A stretch of DNA of 64,000 bases, taken from NCBI RefSeq assembly GCF_000612545.2, contig NZ_CP097800.1, positions 2,601,001 to 2,665,000 on the forward strand, read 5' to 3'. This DNA comes from Streptomyces sp. PCS3-D2. Lineage in GTDB: Bacteria; Actinomycetota; Actinomycetes; Streptomycetales; Streptomycetaceae. Position 1 is the first letter of the stretch. Every line of letters starts with the position of its first letter. Below the pieces are notes generated by a model. The model searched no databases and was not told the DNA's origin. It saw nothing but the letters and a program-made list of their open reading frames with translations. A program made the position numbers and the translations under genes. Shown one piece after another: positions 27,335 to 36,604 of the stretch.

Positions 27335-28693
27335 ATGACCGAGACCCCCGCCCCTGCCCTCTGGCCCGCTCCGCTCGCCGATGGGACCGTCCACGCCACC
27401 GTCACGGTGCCGGGGTCCAAATCGGTCACCAACCGCGCCCTCGTGCTCGCCGCGCTCGCGTCCGAGCCGGGCTGGGTGCGCCGCCCGCTGCGCTCGCGCG
27501 ACTCCCAGCTGATGTCGGACGCGCTGCGCGCGATGGGCGTGGGCATCGAGGAGACCGTCTCCTCCAGCTCCGCCGGCGCCGACGCGAGCGGCGAGGCCTG
27601 GCGGGTCATCCCGGCGGCCCTGCACGGCCCGACGACGGTGGACGTCGGCAACGCCGGAACGGTCATGCGCTTCCTGCCTCCCGTCGCCACCCTCGCCGAC
27701 GGCGACATCCGCTTCGACGGCGACCCGCGCTCCTACGAACGGCCCCTCGGCCAGGTCATCGCCGCCCTGCGCACGCTCGGCGCCCGGATCGACGACGACG
27801 GCCGCGGCGCGCTGCCCATGACCGTCCAGGGCGGCGGGGCGCTGGAGGGCGGCACCGTCGAGATCGACGCCAGCAACTCCTCCCAGTTCGTCTCCGCCCT
27901 GCTGCTGTCCGCGCCGCGGTTCAACCAGGGCGTCGAGGTCCGGCACGTGGGCGGAAACCTGCCGTCGATGCCGCACATCCGGATGACCGTGGAGATGCTG
28001 CGCGCAGCGGGCGCCCAGGTGGACACCCCCGAGGCCGGCGGCGAGAAGGACGTGTGGCGGGTCTCCCCCGGCGCCCTGCTGGGCCGCGACATGGTCGTGG
28101 AGCCGGACCTGTCCAACGCACAGCCCTTCCTGGCCGCGGCCCTGATCACGGGCGGCACGGTGACCGTTCCCGACTGGCCGCGCCGCACCACGCAGCCGGG
28201 TGACGCGCTGCGCCGGATCTTCACGGAGATGGGCGGGTCCTGCGAACTGACCGACGCCGGCCTGGTCTTCACCGGCACGGGCAAGATCCACGGCATCGAC
28301 GTGGACCTGAGCGAGGTCGGCGAGCTCACCCCGGGCATCGCCGCGGTGGCGTCCCTGGCCGATTCCGAGTCGGTGCTGCGCGGCGTCGCCCACCTGCGGC
28401 TGCACGAGACGGACCGGCTGGCCGCGCTGACCAAGGAGATCAACGCGCTCGGCGGCGACGTCACCGAGACCGAGGACGGCCTGCGCATCCGGCCGCGCCG
28501 GATGCACGGCGGGGTGTTCCACACGTACGAGGACCACCGGATGGCGACCGCGGGCGCGGTGATCGGCCTGGCCGTGGAGGGCGTGCGGATCGAGAACGTG
28601 GCCACGACCGCCAAGACCCTGCCGGACTTCCCGGCGATGTGGACGGACATGCTGGCCGGGGACTCGGGACCCGGAGCGGGTGCGGGAGCGTAG
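27335..28693 (+). CDS. aroA: 3-phosphoshikimate 1-carboxyvinyltransferase (EPSP synthase)
   Basis: The enzyme makes EPSP from shikimate-3-phosphate and phosphoenolpyruvate in aromatic amino acid synthesis. The 452-residue product shows [64 protein letters not shown] and [13 protein letters not shown], all family landmarks. The ATG at 27335 is preferred to an in-frame GTG nine bases earlier. rsgA follows after 8 bp, as in mycobacteria. Confidence 0.97.
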   Translation: MTETPAPALWPAPLADGTVHATVTVPGSKSVTNRALVLAALASEPGWVRRPLRSRDSQLMSDALRAMGVGIEETVSSSSAGADASGEAWRVIPAALHGPTTVDVGNAGTVMRFLPPVATLADGDIRFDGDPRSYERPLGQVIAALRTLGARIDDDGRGALPMTVQGGGALEGGTVEIDASNSSQFVSALLLSAPRFNQGVEVRHVGGNLPSMPHIRMTVEMLRAAGAQVDTPEAGGEKDVWRVSPGALLGRDMVVEPDLSNAQPFLAAALITGGTVTVPDWPRRTTQPGDALRRIFTEMGGSCELTDAGLVFTGTGKIHGIDVDLSEVGELTPGIAAVASLADSESVLRGVAHLRLHETDRLAALTKEINALGGDVTETEDGLRIRPRRMHGGVFHTYEDHRMATAGAVIGLAVEGVRIENVATTAKTLPDFPAMWTDMLAGDSGPGAGAGA

Positions 28694-28701
28694 GGCACGT
28701 C

Positions 28702-29712
28702 ATGCGCAGGTACGGCAAGCACACCGACGAGGACGACATCCGCCAGCGCCCGAACCCCAAGGGCAACCGGCCCCGGACGAACATCCGGCCCAAGCACGAG
28801 GACGCCTCCGAAGGCTTCGTCCTGACCGTCGACCGCGGCCGGCTGACCTGCCTGGTCGACGGGCGCACGATCACCGCGATGAAGTCCCGGGAGCTGGGCC
28901 GCAAGGCCGCGGTCGTGGGCGACCGGGTGTGGATCGTCGGTGACCTGTCCGGCAGGAAGGACACCCTGGCCCGCATCGTGCGGATCGAGGAGCGCAAGTC
29001 CGTCCTGCGGCGCACCGCGGACGACGACGACCCCTACGAGCGGGTGGTGGTCGCCAACGCCGACCAGCTGGCGATCGTCACGGCCCTGGCCGATCCGGAG
29101 CCGCGGCCCCGGATGATCGACCGCTGCCTGGTGGCGGCGTACGACGCCGGCCTGGAGCCCCTGCTGGTGCTGACCAAGTCCGACCTGACCTCGGCGGACA
29201 AGATCCTGGAGATCTACTCGACGTTCGGCCTGGACTACGTGGTCACCAACCGCGAGGAGCTGACCTCCGGCAGCGCGGCCGAGCGGGTCCGGGAGCGTCT
29301 GACCGGCCGGATCACGGCCTTCGTGGGGCACTCCGGCGTCGGAAAGACCACCCTGGTGAACGCGCTGGTCGCCGAGGGCCGCCAGCGCGCCACCGGGCAC
29401 GTGAACGCGGTCACCGGCCGGGGCCGGCACACGACCACCTCCGCGCTGGCGCTCCCGCTGCCCTCGGGCGACGGCTGGGTCATCGACACCCCGGGCGTGC
29501 GCTCCTTCGGCCTGCACCACGTGGACCCGTCCCGGGTGATCCTCGCCTTCCCGGACCTGGTGCCGGGTACGGAGGAGTGCCCGCGCGCGTGCAGCCACGA
29601 CGAGCAGGATTGCGCGCTCGACACGTGGGTGGAGGAGGGCCACGCGGATCCGGCACGGCTCTACTCACTGCGGCGGCTGCTGCGGACACGGGAGCGCCGC
29701 GAGGGCGACTGA
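28702..29712 (+). CDS. rsgA: Ribosome small-subunit-dependent GTPase A
   Basis: This circularly permuted GTPase of 336 residues helps mature the 30S subunit. Motif order is G4 (LTKSDL), G1 (GHSGVGKTTLVNAL), a switch region (GRGRHTTTSALALPLPSG) and G3 (DTPGVRSFGL). It is followed by the zinc-binding segment ECPRACSHDEQDCAL. The OB-fold lies at residues about 35-100. The ATG at 28702 gives the usual MRRYGKHTDEDD start and overlaps nothing upstream. Confidence 0.96.
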   Translation: MRRYGKHTDEDDIRQRPNPKGNRPRTNIRPKHEDASEGFVLTVDRGRLTCLVDGRTITAMKSRELGRKAAVVGDRVWIVGDLSGRKDTLARIVRIEERKSVLRRTADDDDPYERVVVANADQLAIVTALADPEPRPRMIDRCLVAAYDAGLEPLLVLTKSDLTSADKILEIYSTFGLDYVVTNREELTSGSAAERVRERLTGRITAFVGHSGVGKTTLVNALVAEGRQRATGHVNAVTGRGRHTTTSALALPLPSGDGWVIDTPGVRSFGLHHVDPSRVILAFPDLVPGTEECPRACSHDEQDCALDTWVEEGHADPARLYSLRRLLRTRERREGD

Positions 29713-29813
29713 CCGACCCGGCGGGTATGCCGTGTTTGTCGGAGGACCTGCCTGGATAAGTGCATAATCGCACCAAGTGACGCGATGTCACATGACGCGG
29801 GGAGGCATTCGCC

Positions 29814-30137
29814 ATGGCGTGGCTGCTGGTCGTCGTCGCCGGACTCCTGGAGACGGGTTTCGCGGTCTGCCTGAAGCTCTCCCACGGATTCACCCGGCTC
29901 TGGCCGACGGTGGCCTTCGCCTGCTTCGCCCTCGGCAGCTTCGGCCTGCTGACCCTGGCCCTCAAGAAGCTGGACGTGGGGCCGGCCTATGCGGTCTGGA
30001 CGGGCATCGGTGCGGCCGGTACGGCGATCTACGGGATGGTCTTCCTCGGCGACCTGGTCTCCACCCTCAAACTCGTCTCGATCACGCTGGTCATCCTGGG
30101 GGTCATCGGGCTCCAGCTGTCCGGATCGGCGCACTGA
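29814..30137 (+). CDS. SMR family small multidrug/guanidinium-type exporter
   Basis: The 107-residue protein has four membrane helices and the essential glutamate Glu13 in GLLETGFAVCLK, with the later Trp-containing AYAVWTGIGAAGTAIYG signature. It is of SugE/QacE type; the spectrum of exported cations cannot be read from sequence. The gene overlaps the convergent TetR gene by 35 bp at the 3' ends, so the two are probably a regulated pair. GGGGAGG precedes the ATG. Confidence 0.93.
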   Translation: MAWLLVVVAGLLETGFAVCLKLSHGFTRLWPTVAFACFALGSFGLLTLALKKLDVGPAYAVWTGIGAAGTAIYGMVFLGDLVSTLKLVSITLVILGVIGLQLSGSAH

Positions 30138-30645
30138 GCAGTCCGATCAGCTCCCCCGGCCCGGGCTCCTCGCCCGGGGCGATCACGTACGAGAGGGCGA
30201 GCCGCACCGCCAGTTCGCACCGCTGCGGCCCCTCCGCCGGAGTGAGCGCCGCGGCCGCCCGGTCCCGGACGGTGCGGGCGAGCTCCCCGGGTCCTGGTTC
30301 ACGCCGGCCCGCCGCGGGCAGGCCCGGCCCCCAGCCGCCGGTCAGCAGGGCCCGCAGGAGGGGGTGCTCGCGGGCCGCCCGCACCGTCCACTCCGCAACG
30401 GCGGCGAGCCGCTCCGGGGCCCGCTCCCGGGTGGACAGGGCCTCGTCCACCCCTTCCAGGTACCGGTCGGCAGCGCGCCGGACCAGGGCGCGGCCCAGCC
30501 CCGCCTTGCCGCCGAACTCGTTGTAGAGGGTCTGCCGCGACACCCCGGCCGCGGCGGCGACCTCGACCATCCGGACGTCCGGCCAGGGGCGCGCCGCGAG
30601 CGCCGCTGCCGCCGCGTCCAGCAAGGTGTCCCGGGCTGCCGGCAT
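30103..30645 (-). CDS. TetR family transcriptional regulator
   Basis: The 180-residue protein has an N-terminal TetR domain (TLLDAAAAALAARPWPDVRM, VAAAAGVSRQTLYNEFGGKAGL) and a diverged C-terminal ligand domain. It is convergent with the SMR exporter, overlapping its last 35 bp, and is a candidate repressor of that exporter. A possible operator near the SMR gene is GTGAC-N5-GTCAC at 29777-29791. Confidence 0.88.
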   Translation of the reverse strand: MPAARDTLLDAAAAALAARPWPDVRMVEVAAAAGVSRQTLYNEFGGKAGLGRALVRRAADRYLEGVDEALSTRERAPERLAAVAEWTVRAAREHPLLRALLTGGWGPGLPAAGRREPGPGELARTVRDRAAAALTPAEGPQRCELAVRLALSYVIAPGEEPGPGELIGLLSAPIRTAGAR

Positions 30646-30788
30646 CCGTGCCTCCCCGCTCGGTTCTCCGGCCCAGAGTTGACGGGGCGCCAGACCCTGT
30701 CAAGGGCGCGCCCGCCGTCAAGAGGGCACGTCCGGCCGCGTTCCGGACGCCGTTGGCCGGGGTCCGGGAGTCTCGCTACTGTTCGGGC

Positions 30789-31592
30789 ATGCCCGAGTAT
30801 GAGAATGACCTGCGCCTCGCCCTCGAACTCGCCGACGCGGCGGACGTCACCACGATGGAACGGTTCCGCGCCCTCGACCTCAAGGTCGAGACGAAGCCGG
30901 ACATGACCCCGGTGAGCGAGGCGGACAAGGCAGCGGAGGAGGTCGTGCGGGCCGGCATCACGGCGGCCCGGCCGGACGACGCCATCCTGGGCGAGGAGTA
31001 CGGGCTCATGGGCAGCGGCCCGCGCCGCTGGGTCGTGGACCCGATCGACGGCACGAAGAACTACGTGCGCGGGGTCCCCGTCTGGGCGACCCTGATCTCC
31101 TTGATGACGGAGGGGGAGGACGGCGTCTTCCGCCCGGTGGTCGGCGTGGTGTCCGCCCCGGCGCTGGGCCGGCGCTGGTGGGCGGCGCAGGGCTCCGGCG
31201 CGTACTCGGGCGGTGCGCTCGGGGAGCGCACCGCGATCGGCGTGTCCCGGGTGGGCGGACTGGGCGACGCCTCGTTCGCGTACTCCTCGCTGAGCGGCTG
31301 GGAGGAGCAGGGGCGGCTGCCCGGCTTCCTGGACCTCACGCGGGCGTGCTGGCGCACCCGGGGGTACGGCGACTTCTGGCCGTACATGATGGTCGCGGAG
31401 GGCTCCCTGGACCTGTGTGCCGAGCCGGAGCTGAACCTGTGGGACATGGCGGCCGTCGCGGTGGTCGTGCAGGAGGCGGGCGGCCGCTTCAGCAGCCTGG
31501 ACGGGGTCGACGGCGTGCACGGCGGGAACGCGGCGGCGTCGAACGGACTGCTCCACGAGGAGATGCTCGACCTGCTCCGCCCGCGCGCCTGA
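30789..31592 (+). CDS. hisN: Histidinol-phosphatase, inositol-monophosphatase type
   Basis: The 267-residue enzyme has the metal-dependent phosphatase signatures EADKAAEEVV, GEEYG, WVVDPIDGTKNYVRGVPVWA and, near the end, LNLWDMAAVAVVVQEAGG. Actinobacteria use this family (HisN) for the dephosphorylation of histidinol phosphate in histidine synthesis. The ATG at 30789 is the first start of the conserved chain; the frame runs open upstream without support. Confidence 0.9.
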   Translation: MPEYENDLRLALELADAADVTTMERFRALDLKVETKPDMTPVSEADKAAEEVVRAGITAARPDDAILGEEYGLMGSGPRRWVVDPIDGTKNYVRGVPVWATLISLMTEGEDGVFRPVVGVVSAPALGRRWWAAQGSGAYSGGALGERTAIGVSRVGGLGDASFAYSSLSGWEEQGRLPGFLDLTRACWRTRGYGDFWPYMMVAEGSLDLCAEPELNLWDMAAVAVVVQEAGGRFSSLDGVDGVHGGNAAASNGLLHEEMLDLLRPRA

Positions 31593-31764
31593 CCCACCCG
31601 CGCGCCGGCCGCGCTCCCTGTGCACGCCTCCTTGCTGGCCCTCCCGGTCCGTGGGAATCTGAGACTCCCCACGCTTGTGCGCTTGTGAAACGTTTCTCTT
31701 GAGGCGTTCCACCGGTCGCACCCACCCCGGCGCGGGGGCTCACCCCCAGGAGGTGGCTCTCTTC

Positions 31765-32157
31765 ATGCTCGTCCGCGACGCCATGAGCACCGTGATCCTC
31801 ACCCTCGGACCCGCACACACCCTCCGACAGGCGGCTTGCCTGATGTCCGGCCGGCGCGTCGGCGCGGCCGTCGTCCTCGACCCCGACCACAGCGGAATCG
31901 GCATCCTGACCGAACGCGACGTCCTCAACTCGATCGGCGCGGGCCACGACCCCGACCGGGAGTCGGTGGCCGCGCACACCACCAACAACGTCGTCTTCTG
32001 CACCCCGGACGCGACGCTGCAGGAAGCCGCCGAGGCGATGGCCCACGGCGGCTTCCGACACCTGATCGTGCTGGAGCACGGCGGACCGGTGGGCATCGTG
32101 TCCGTGCGCGACGTCATCCGCTGCTGGGTCCCGGCCCGGCGCGCGGTCTCCGCCTGA
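31765..32157 (+). CDS. Two-CBS-domain protein
   Basis: The 130-residue protein consists of two CBS repeats: VRDAMSTVILTLGPAHTLRQ through GILTERDVLNSIGAG, and a second through HLIVLEHGGPVGIVSVRDVI. Such pairs bind adenosine nucleotides. Stand-alone CBS proteins are common in streptomycetes and their partners are mostly unknown. AGGAGGT eight bases before the ATG fixes the start. Confidence 0.9.
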   Translation: MLVRDAMSTVILTLGPAHTLRQAACLMSGRRVGAAVVLDPDHSGIGILTERDVLNSIGAGHDPDRESVAAHTTNNVVFCTPDATLQEAAEAMAHGGFRHLIVLEHGGPVGIVSVRDVIRCWVPARRAVSA

Positions 32158-32165
32158 AACGACGG

Positions 32166-32199
32166 CGGGCCGCGACCCTCCGAAGAGGGCCGCGGCCCG
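32166..32199. terminator. Terminator between the CBS gene and katA
   Basis: Stem arms 32166-32174 and 32191-32199, extended by an inner CCCTC/GAGGG pairing, lie between convergent genes. Confidence 0.8.
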
Positions 32200-32226
32200 G
32201 CGTCCTGCTACGGCAAGCGGTCCCGA

Positions 32227-33678
32227 TCAGGCGCGGAGGGCCTGGACCGCGGCCTCCAGGCGCTTGCCGAAGTCGCCGTCCGCCCGGCGGAAGTTGTCGA
32301 TCGCACGCTCGACGATGTCGTCGCGGGAGACCCTGGCGATGAAACCGGAGAGGTTTTCCACCAGGCGGCTCTTCTCCTCCTCGGAGTACAGCCGGTAGAG
32401 GTTGCCCGCCTGGACGAAGTCGTCGTCCTCGCTGTGCACGGGGGTGGCGTGGTTGCCGGTGCCACCGGTGACCGCGAACGGCTGCCACAGCGGACGACCG
32501 GTCTCGTGCGGGCCTCCGAAGCTGTTCGGCTCGTAGTTCTTCGCACCCTTGTGGCGGCCGTCGTACAGGTAGCCGTCTCGGGAGTTGGTGCGCGCCTCGG
32601 TGGCGTGCGGCCGGTTCACCGGCAGGTGATCGGCGTTGATGCCGACGCGGTAGCGGTGGGCGTCGCCGTAGCCGAAGAGGCGGCCCTGGAGCATCTTGTC
32701 CGGGGACGGGCCGATGCCGGGGACGAAGTGCGCCGGGCTGAAGATGGACTGCTCGACCTCGGCGAAGACGTTCTCCGGGTTGCGGTTGAGCTCCAGCGTG
32801 CCGATCTCGATCGGCGGGTAGTCCGCATGCGGCCACACCTTGGTGAGGTCGAAGGGGTTGAAGCGGTAGGTCGCCGCGTCGGCCGCCGGCATGATCTGCA
32901 CCTGCACGGTCCAGGTCGGGAAGTCACCGCGCTCGATGGCCTCGCGCAGGTCGCGCTGGTGGCTGTCGGGGTCCTCGCCGGCGAGGACGTTGGCCTCGGC
33001 CTGGGTGAGGTTCTTGATGCCCTGGTCGGTCTTGAAGTGGTACTTGACCCAGAAGACCTCGCCGGCCTCGTTGTTCCACTGGAACGTGTGCGAGCCGTAG
33101 CCGTTCATGTGGCGGTAGGACGCCGGGATGCCCCGGTCACCGAACAACCAGGTCACCTGGTGGGTGGACTCCGGCGACAGACCCCAGAAGTCCCAGACGT
33201 TGTCCGCCTCCTGCGAGCCGGTGTACGGGTCGCGCTTCTGGGTGTGGATGAAGTCGGGGAACTTGATGGCGTCCTTGATGAAGAACACCGGGGTGTTGTT
33301 GCCGACGAGGTCGTAGTTGCCCTCCTCGGTGTAGAACTTCAGCGCCCAGCCCCGGGGGTCGCGCACCGCGTCGGCGCTGCCCAGGTTGCCCGCGACGGTG
33401 GAGAAGCGCAGGAAGGTCTCGGTCTGCTTGCCGACCTCGGACAGGAACGCGGCCCGCGTCCACTGCGAGACGTCGCGGGTCAGCGTGAAGGTGCCGTACG
33501 CGCCGGCGCCGCGGGCGTGCACCACTCGCTCCGGGATGCGCTCGCGGTTGAAGTGCGCGAGCTTCTCCAGCAGGAGCTGGTCCTGGACCAGAACGGGACC
33601 GCCGATGCCGGCCGTCTCACTGTTCTGGTTGTCGGCCACCGGCGCCCCGGCCTCGGTGGTGAGCGGTCCCTGCGTCAC
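32227..33678 (-). CDS. katA: Monofunctional heme catalase
   Basis: The 483-residue small-subunit catalase has the catalytic His in [12 protein letters not shown], the Asn region [17 protein letters not shown], and the heme-ligand Tyr in [14 protein letters not shown]. It degrades hydrogen peroxide. The GTG at 33678 follows AGGAGG by five bases and gives the usual [11 protein letters not shown] start; upstream ATGs at 33696 and 33693 lack a comparable site. It is divergent from a Fur-family regulator with an inverted repeat between them, the arrangement of catA and catR in S. coelicolor. Confidence 0.95.
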   Translation of the reverse strand: MTQGPLTTEAGAPVADNQNSETAGIGGPVLVQDQLLLEKLAHFNRERIPERVVHARGAGAYGTFTLTRDVSQWTRAAFLSEVGKQTETFLRFSTVAGNLGSADAVRDPRGWALKFYTEEGNYDLVGNNTPVFFIKDAIKFPDFIHTQKRDPYTGSQEADNVWDFWGLSPESTHQVTWLFGDRGIPASYRHMNGYGSHTFQWNNEAGEVFWVKYHFKTDQGIKNLTQAEANVLAGEDPDSHQRDLREAIERGDFPTWTVQVQIMPAADAATYRFNPFDLTKVWPHADYPPIEIGTLELNRNPENVFAEVEQSIFSPAHFVPGIGPSPDKMLQGRLFGYGDAHRYRVGINADHLPVNRPHATEARTNSRDGYLYDGRHKGAKNYEPNSFGGPHETGRPLWQPFAVTGGTGNHATPVHSEDDDFVQAGNLYRLYSEEEKSRLVENLSGFIARVSRDDIVERAIDNFRRADGDFGKRLEAAVQALRA

Positions 33679-33737
33679 GTGCGCCTCCTGCATCATCGCT
33701 GCCTGTCCTGTCCTCGGCGTCAGCCGTACTCGATCCT

Positions 33738-33754
33738 ACAATGGACATTGTCCA
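33738..33754. promoter_or_regulatory. Probable CatR/PerR operator between catalase and regulator genes
   Basis: Two overlapping inverted repeats are visible: ACAATG-GA-CATTGT (33738-33751) and TGGACA-T-TGTCCA (33742-33754). They lie 60 bp from the katA start and 73 bp from the regulator start, as expected for a peroxide-responsive Fur-family box. Confidence 0.75.
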
Positions 33755-33826
33755 AGTCAAGTAAGGATCCAAGTCCGCACTGGTTCGGGAGTTACACCGA
33801 ATCCCCTCACTGTTAGGCTGGTGTCC

Positions 33827-34243
33827 ATGAGTGACCTGCTGGAACGACTTCGCGGACGCGGCTGGCGCATGACGGCACAGCGGCGTGTCGTGGCCGAGGT
33901 GCTCGACGGTGACCACGTGCACCTGACGGCCGACGAGGTGCACGCACGCGCCGTGGCCAAGCTGCCGGAGATCTCGCGGGCGACCGTGTACAACACGCTG
34001 GGCGAGCTGGTCTCCCTCGGCGAGGTGCTGGAAGTCGCCACGGACCGGCGCGCCAAGCGGTACGACCCGAACGCCTACCGGCCGCACCAGCACCTGGTCT
34101 GCGCGCAGTGCGGCGCCATCCGCGACGTCCACCCCGCGGGCAATCCGCTGGCCGACCTGCCCGACTCGGAGCGCTTCGGCTTCGTGGTGTCGGCGGTCGA
34201 GGTCACCTACCGCGGCCTCTGCCCGAACTGCGCGGGCGCCTGA
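33827..34243 (+). CDS. catR: Fur-family peroxide-responsive repressor (CatR/PerR-like)
   Basis: The 138-residue protein has the Fur winged helix (MTAQRRVVAEVLDGDHVHLT, SRATVYNTLGELVSLGEV), the regulatory metal motif YRPHQHLVCAQCG, and a second Zn pair LCPNC. Position beside a catalase points to a peroxide sensor that is inactivated by metal-catalysed oxidation, as described for CatR and PerR. The symbol is by analogy; iron-type Fur or other subfamilies are less likely. Confidence 0.88.
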   Translation: MSDLLERLRGRGWRMTAQRRVVAEVLDGDHVHLTADEVHARAVAKLPEISRATVYNTLGELVSLGEVLEVATDRRAKRYDPNAYRPHQHLVCAQCGAIRDVHPAGNPLADLPDSERFGFVVSAVEVTYRGLCPNCAGA

Positions 34244-34246
34244 TCC

Positions 34247-34300
34247 CGGAAGCCGTGAAGGCCCCGACCCCCATGGGGGTCGGGGCCTTCACGGCTTCCG
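34247..34300. terminator. Very long hairpin after catR
   Basis: A perfect 26-bp stem (34247-34272 with 34275-34300) starts just after the catR stop codon. It is one of the longest perfect hairpins in the window and should end transcription in both directions. Confidence 0.9.
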
Positions 34301-34341
34301 CGACCTCCGGGAATTCCCGGGCGCTTCGCGCGCGGAAACAA

Positions 34342-34376
34342 CTCAGGGCCCGGATCCAATGGATCCGGGCCCTGAG
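34342..34376 (-). terminator. Terminator of the first initiator tRNA gene
   Basis: A 16-bp perfect stem (34342-34357 with 34361-34376) with an AAT loop lies directly downstream of the tRNA gene on the reverse strand. Confidence 0.88.
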
Positions 34377-34465
34377 TCTTCAGTAGCGGGGACAGGATTT
34401 GAACCTGCGACCTCTGGGTTATGAGCCCAGCGAGCTACCGAGCTGCTCCACCCCGCGTCGGTGAA
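34376..34465. repeat. 90-bp direct repeat carrying tRNA-fMet, copy 1
   Basis: These 90 bases are identical to 36602-36691. The repeat covers the whole tRNA plus a few flanking bases. The copies lie 2.2 kb apart in the same orientation, on either side of the TPR/Sel1 gene. Confidence 0.9.
34384..34457 (-). tRNA. Initiator tRNA-Met (CAT), copy 1
   Basis: Reverse-strand cloverleaf of 74 nt. It starts CGCGGGGTGGAGCAG, has anticodon CAT in GGGCTCATAACCC, and GGTTCAAATCC as T-loop. The three G-C pairs of the anticodon stem and the C1-U72 mismatch at the acceptor end mark it as initiator. CCA is not encoded. Confidence 0.97.
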
Positions 34466-34560
34466 CCCAACGTTACGTGAAGGCCCCCGGCACATGCAAA
34501 TCGGTTAACCGGGGACCGGTCCGGGGTCCGTCCGGGGGCCGGGCCCCGGCCTGGCGGGGG

Positions 34561-36417
34561 TCACGCCGAGAGCTCCTCCGCCAGGGCCTCGCGCAGCCGG
34601 GCCGCCCGCTCCGAGACCTCCGCGGGCCCCAGTTCCATGGCGCGGGCGCACCACTTCTGCCCCTCCGCGAGATCGCCGTGGCGGGCGGCCAGCAGGCCCA
34701 GTCGCAGGGCGGCGCGGCCGTGGCCGGCCACCGCCGCCCGGGTCCACCACAGCGCCGCCTCCGGCTCGCTGCCCTCTCGCGCCAGCAGCAGACCCAGGTT
34801 GAACGCGCCGTTGCGGGACCCGGCCTCGGCCGCCTCCCGGTACCAGCGGGCGGCGGACTCCATGTCGCCGCGGGCTGCCGCCAACATGCCGACGCGCACC
34901 TGGGCCCGGCGGTGCCCCAGCTCCGCGGCGCGCTCGTACCACTCCTCGCTCTCGGTGCGCGGGGCGCTGCCGACCGGCTCGCCCAGCGCCGGCGGCTCCG
35001 GCGGCGGGGCCAGCGACTCCAGCAGCGCGGCCAGGCGGAAGGCCGCCTCCGCGCTGCCGCCGCCGGCCGCGCAGCGCAGGTGACGCTCGGCCGCCCGCTC
35101 CTCCCCGTCCCGTACCAGCGCGATGCCGACCTGGAGGGCGGCGTCGGTGTGGCCCGCCGAGGCGGCCCGCTCGTACCACTTCAGCGCCGTACGGTCCTCG
35201 TCGCGGCTGGCGAAGAGGATGCCGAGGTTGAAGGCCGCGTCCACGCTGCCCGCCTCCGCGGCCTTCGAGAACCACGGCTCGGCGCCCGCCGCGTCGCCGA
35301 CCTGGAGCAGCATGATGGCCAGCGCGTTGGCCGCCTCGCGGTGGCCGGCATAGGCAGCCCGCCGGTACCACTGCTCGGCCTGCGCGGTCCGGTCCTGTGC
35401 GGCGCACAGCAAAGCAAGGTTGTACGCCCCGTTTTGATCTCCGGCGTCCATGGCGGTCCGGTACCAGCGTTCCGCGGTCTGGGTCTCGCCCCGCGCGGCG
35501 TGCAACGCGCCCAGGGCGTTGGCGGCGTTGCCGTCGCCGTCTTTGGCCGCCCGGTGCCACCACGCGGCCGCGCTCTCCTCGTCGCCGGCGTCACGCAGCA
35601 GGAAGCCGAGCGCACACGCGGCCCGCGCCTCACCCTGCTTGGCGGAGGTCAGGTACCAGCGCCCGGCCTCCTTGAGCTCCCCACGCGCCTCCAGCAGGGC
35701 GCCCAGGTGGAGCGCCGCGCGCCGGTGCCCGCGGGCGGCGGCCTGCCGGTACCACTGCTCGGCCTCGGCGGGGTCGCCCTTGCGCAGGTGCCTGGCCAGC
35801 CGGTAGGCGGCCTCGCGGTGGCCCTGTTCGGCAGCAGCGCGGAACCACTGCTCCACGCCCTTGTCCCCGCGGTGCTCCAGCAGGTCGGCCAGCCCGTACG
35901 CACCCAGCGCGTGGCCGGATTCCGCCGCCTGGCGCAGCCAGTACTCGGCGGCCGGCTCGTCGCCGCGCTCGCGGAAGTGGCGGCCCAGGGCGTGCGCGGC
36001 GGGTGCGGACCCGGCCACGGCGGCGACCCGCCACCAGCCGGCGGCCTCGTCGGGGTAGCCCCGCTGGAGCAGCAGGACGCCCAGGTTGTTGGCGGCGGCG
36101 CGGTCCCCCTCGGCGGTGGCCCCGCGCAGGTAGGGCTCGGCGCCGTCCAGGTCTCCGCGGCGCAGCAGCAGCGCGCCGAGCACGCTCATGGCACCGGGGT
36201 CGCCCTTGTCGGCGGCCACCCGGTGCCGGGCCTCCAGCTCGGCGTCACTCGCCGCGTCGGTCTCGGCGAACATCTCCTGCGCGAACTCCGCATCGGTCAG
36301 CGCGGTCTGCGTGTCGGCAACGGGTGCCGACTCGTTGGCTCCTGTGCCCGCTTCGGCCTGCGCCCTCACAAACCGCCCTGTCTCCAGCAGAGTTGACCTG
36401 TCCCCCATAAATCCCAT
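34561..36417 (-). CDS. TPR/Sel1-like repeat protein
   Basis: The 618-residue protein is almost entirely a chain of about 14 repeats of roughly 36 residues, such as AEQWYRRAAYAGHREAANAL and AEPWFSKAAEAGSVDAAFNL, typical of Sel1-like TPR solenoids. The first 60 residues are acidic and non-repetitive. No signal peptide or catalytic domain is seen, so a protein-protein scaffold is likely. The ATG at 36417 follows AGGTGA by seven bases; an ATG at 36408 is possible. It is flanked by the two tRNA copies. Confidence 0.92.
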   Translation of the reverse strand: MGFMGDRSTLLETGRFVRAQAEAGTGANESAPVADTQTALTDAEFAQEMFAETDAASDAELEARHRVAADKGDPGAMSVLGALLLRRGDLDGAEPYLRGATAEGDRAAANNLGVLLLQRGYPDEAAGWWRVAAVAGSAPAAHALGRHFRERGDEPAAEYWLRQAAESGHALGAYGLADLLEHRGDKGVEQWFRAAAEQGHREAAYRLARHLRKGDPAEAEQWYRQAAARGHRRAALHLGALLEARGELKEAGRWYLTSAKQGEARAACALGFLLRDAGDEESAAAWWHRAAKDGDGNAANALGALHAARGETQTAERWYRTAMDAGDQNGAYNLALLCAAQDRTAQAEQWYRRAAYAGHREAANALAIMLLQVGDAAGAEPWFSKAAEAGSVDAAFNLGILFASRDEDRTALKWYERAASAGHTDAALQVGIALVRDGEERAAERHLRCAAGGGSAEAAFRLAALLESLAPPPEPPALGEPVGSAPRTESEEWYERAAELGHRRAQVRVGMLAAARGDMESAARWYREAAEAGSRNGAFNLGLLLAREGSEPEAALWWTRAAVAGHGRAALRLGLLAARHGDLAEGQKWCARAMELGPAEVSERAARLREALAEELSA

Positions 36418-36567
36418 CGTCGCATCACCTGCTACCCGCGTACACCTGGTATGTCGCAGTCAGTGAGGTCACTACAGCGTTTTGTCGACATGCCCACAGT
36501 GGGGTAAGTCAAACACGCTCCTGCCCCAACTCACCCACCCCAGCTACCGCGTGTCCCGTCCGGACAT

Positions 36568-36604
36568 GACGAAGGCCCGGATCCCATGGATCCGGGCCTT
36601 CGTC
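36568..36604 (-). terminator. Terminator of the second initiator tRNA gene
   Basis: A 17-bp perfect stem (36568-36584 with 36588-36604) with a CAT loop lies directly downstream of the second tRNA and is closely related in sequence to the terminator of the first copy. Confidence 0.88.

Noticed and set aside
29713-29813. Guanidine riboswitch before the SMR exporter
   Set aside because: Two small hairpins are present, but their loops are not the ACGR loops of the guanidine-II class, and the class I and III cores are absent.
31655-31680. SigR-type promoter before the CBS gene
   Set aside because: GGAAT is followed after 18 bp by GTG rather than GTT, and the spacing to the gene is long; too weak to claim.
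34477-36396. Long forward open frame of 639 codons opposite the TPR/Sel1 gene
   Set aside because: It is the mirror frame of a GC-rich repeat gene; no ribosome-binding site or domain, and the reverse frame has clear Sel1 repeats.
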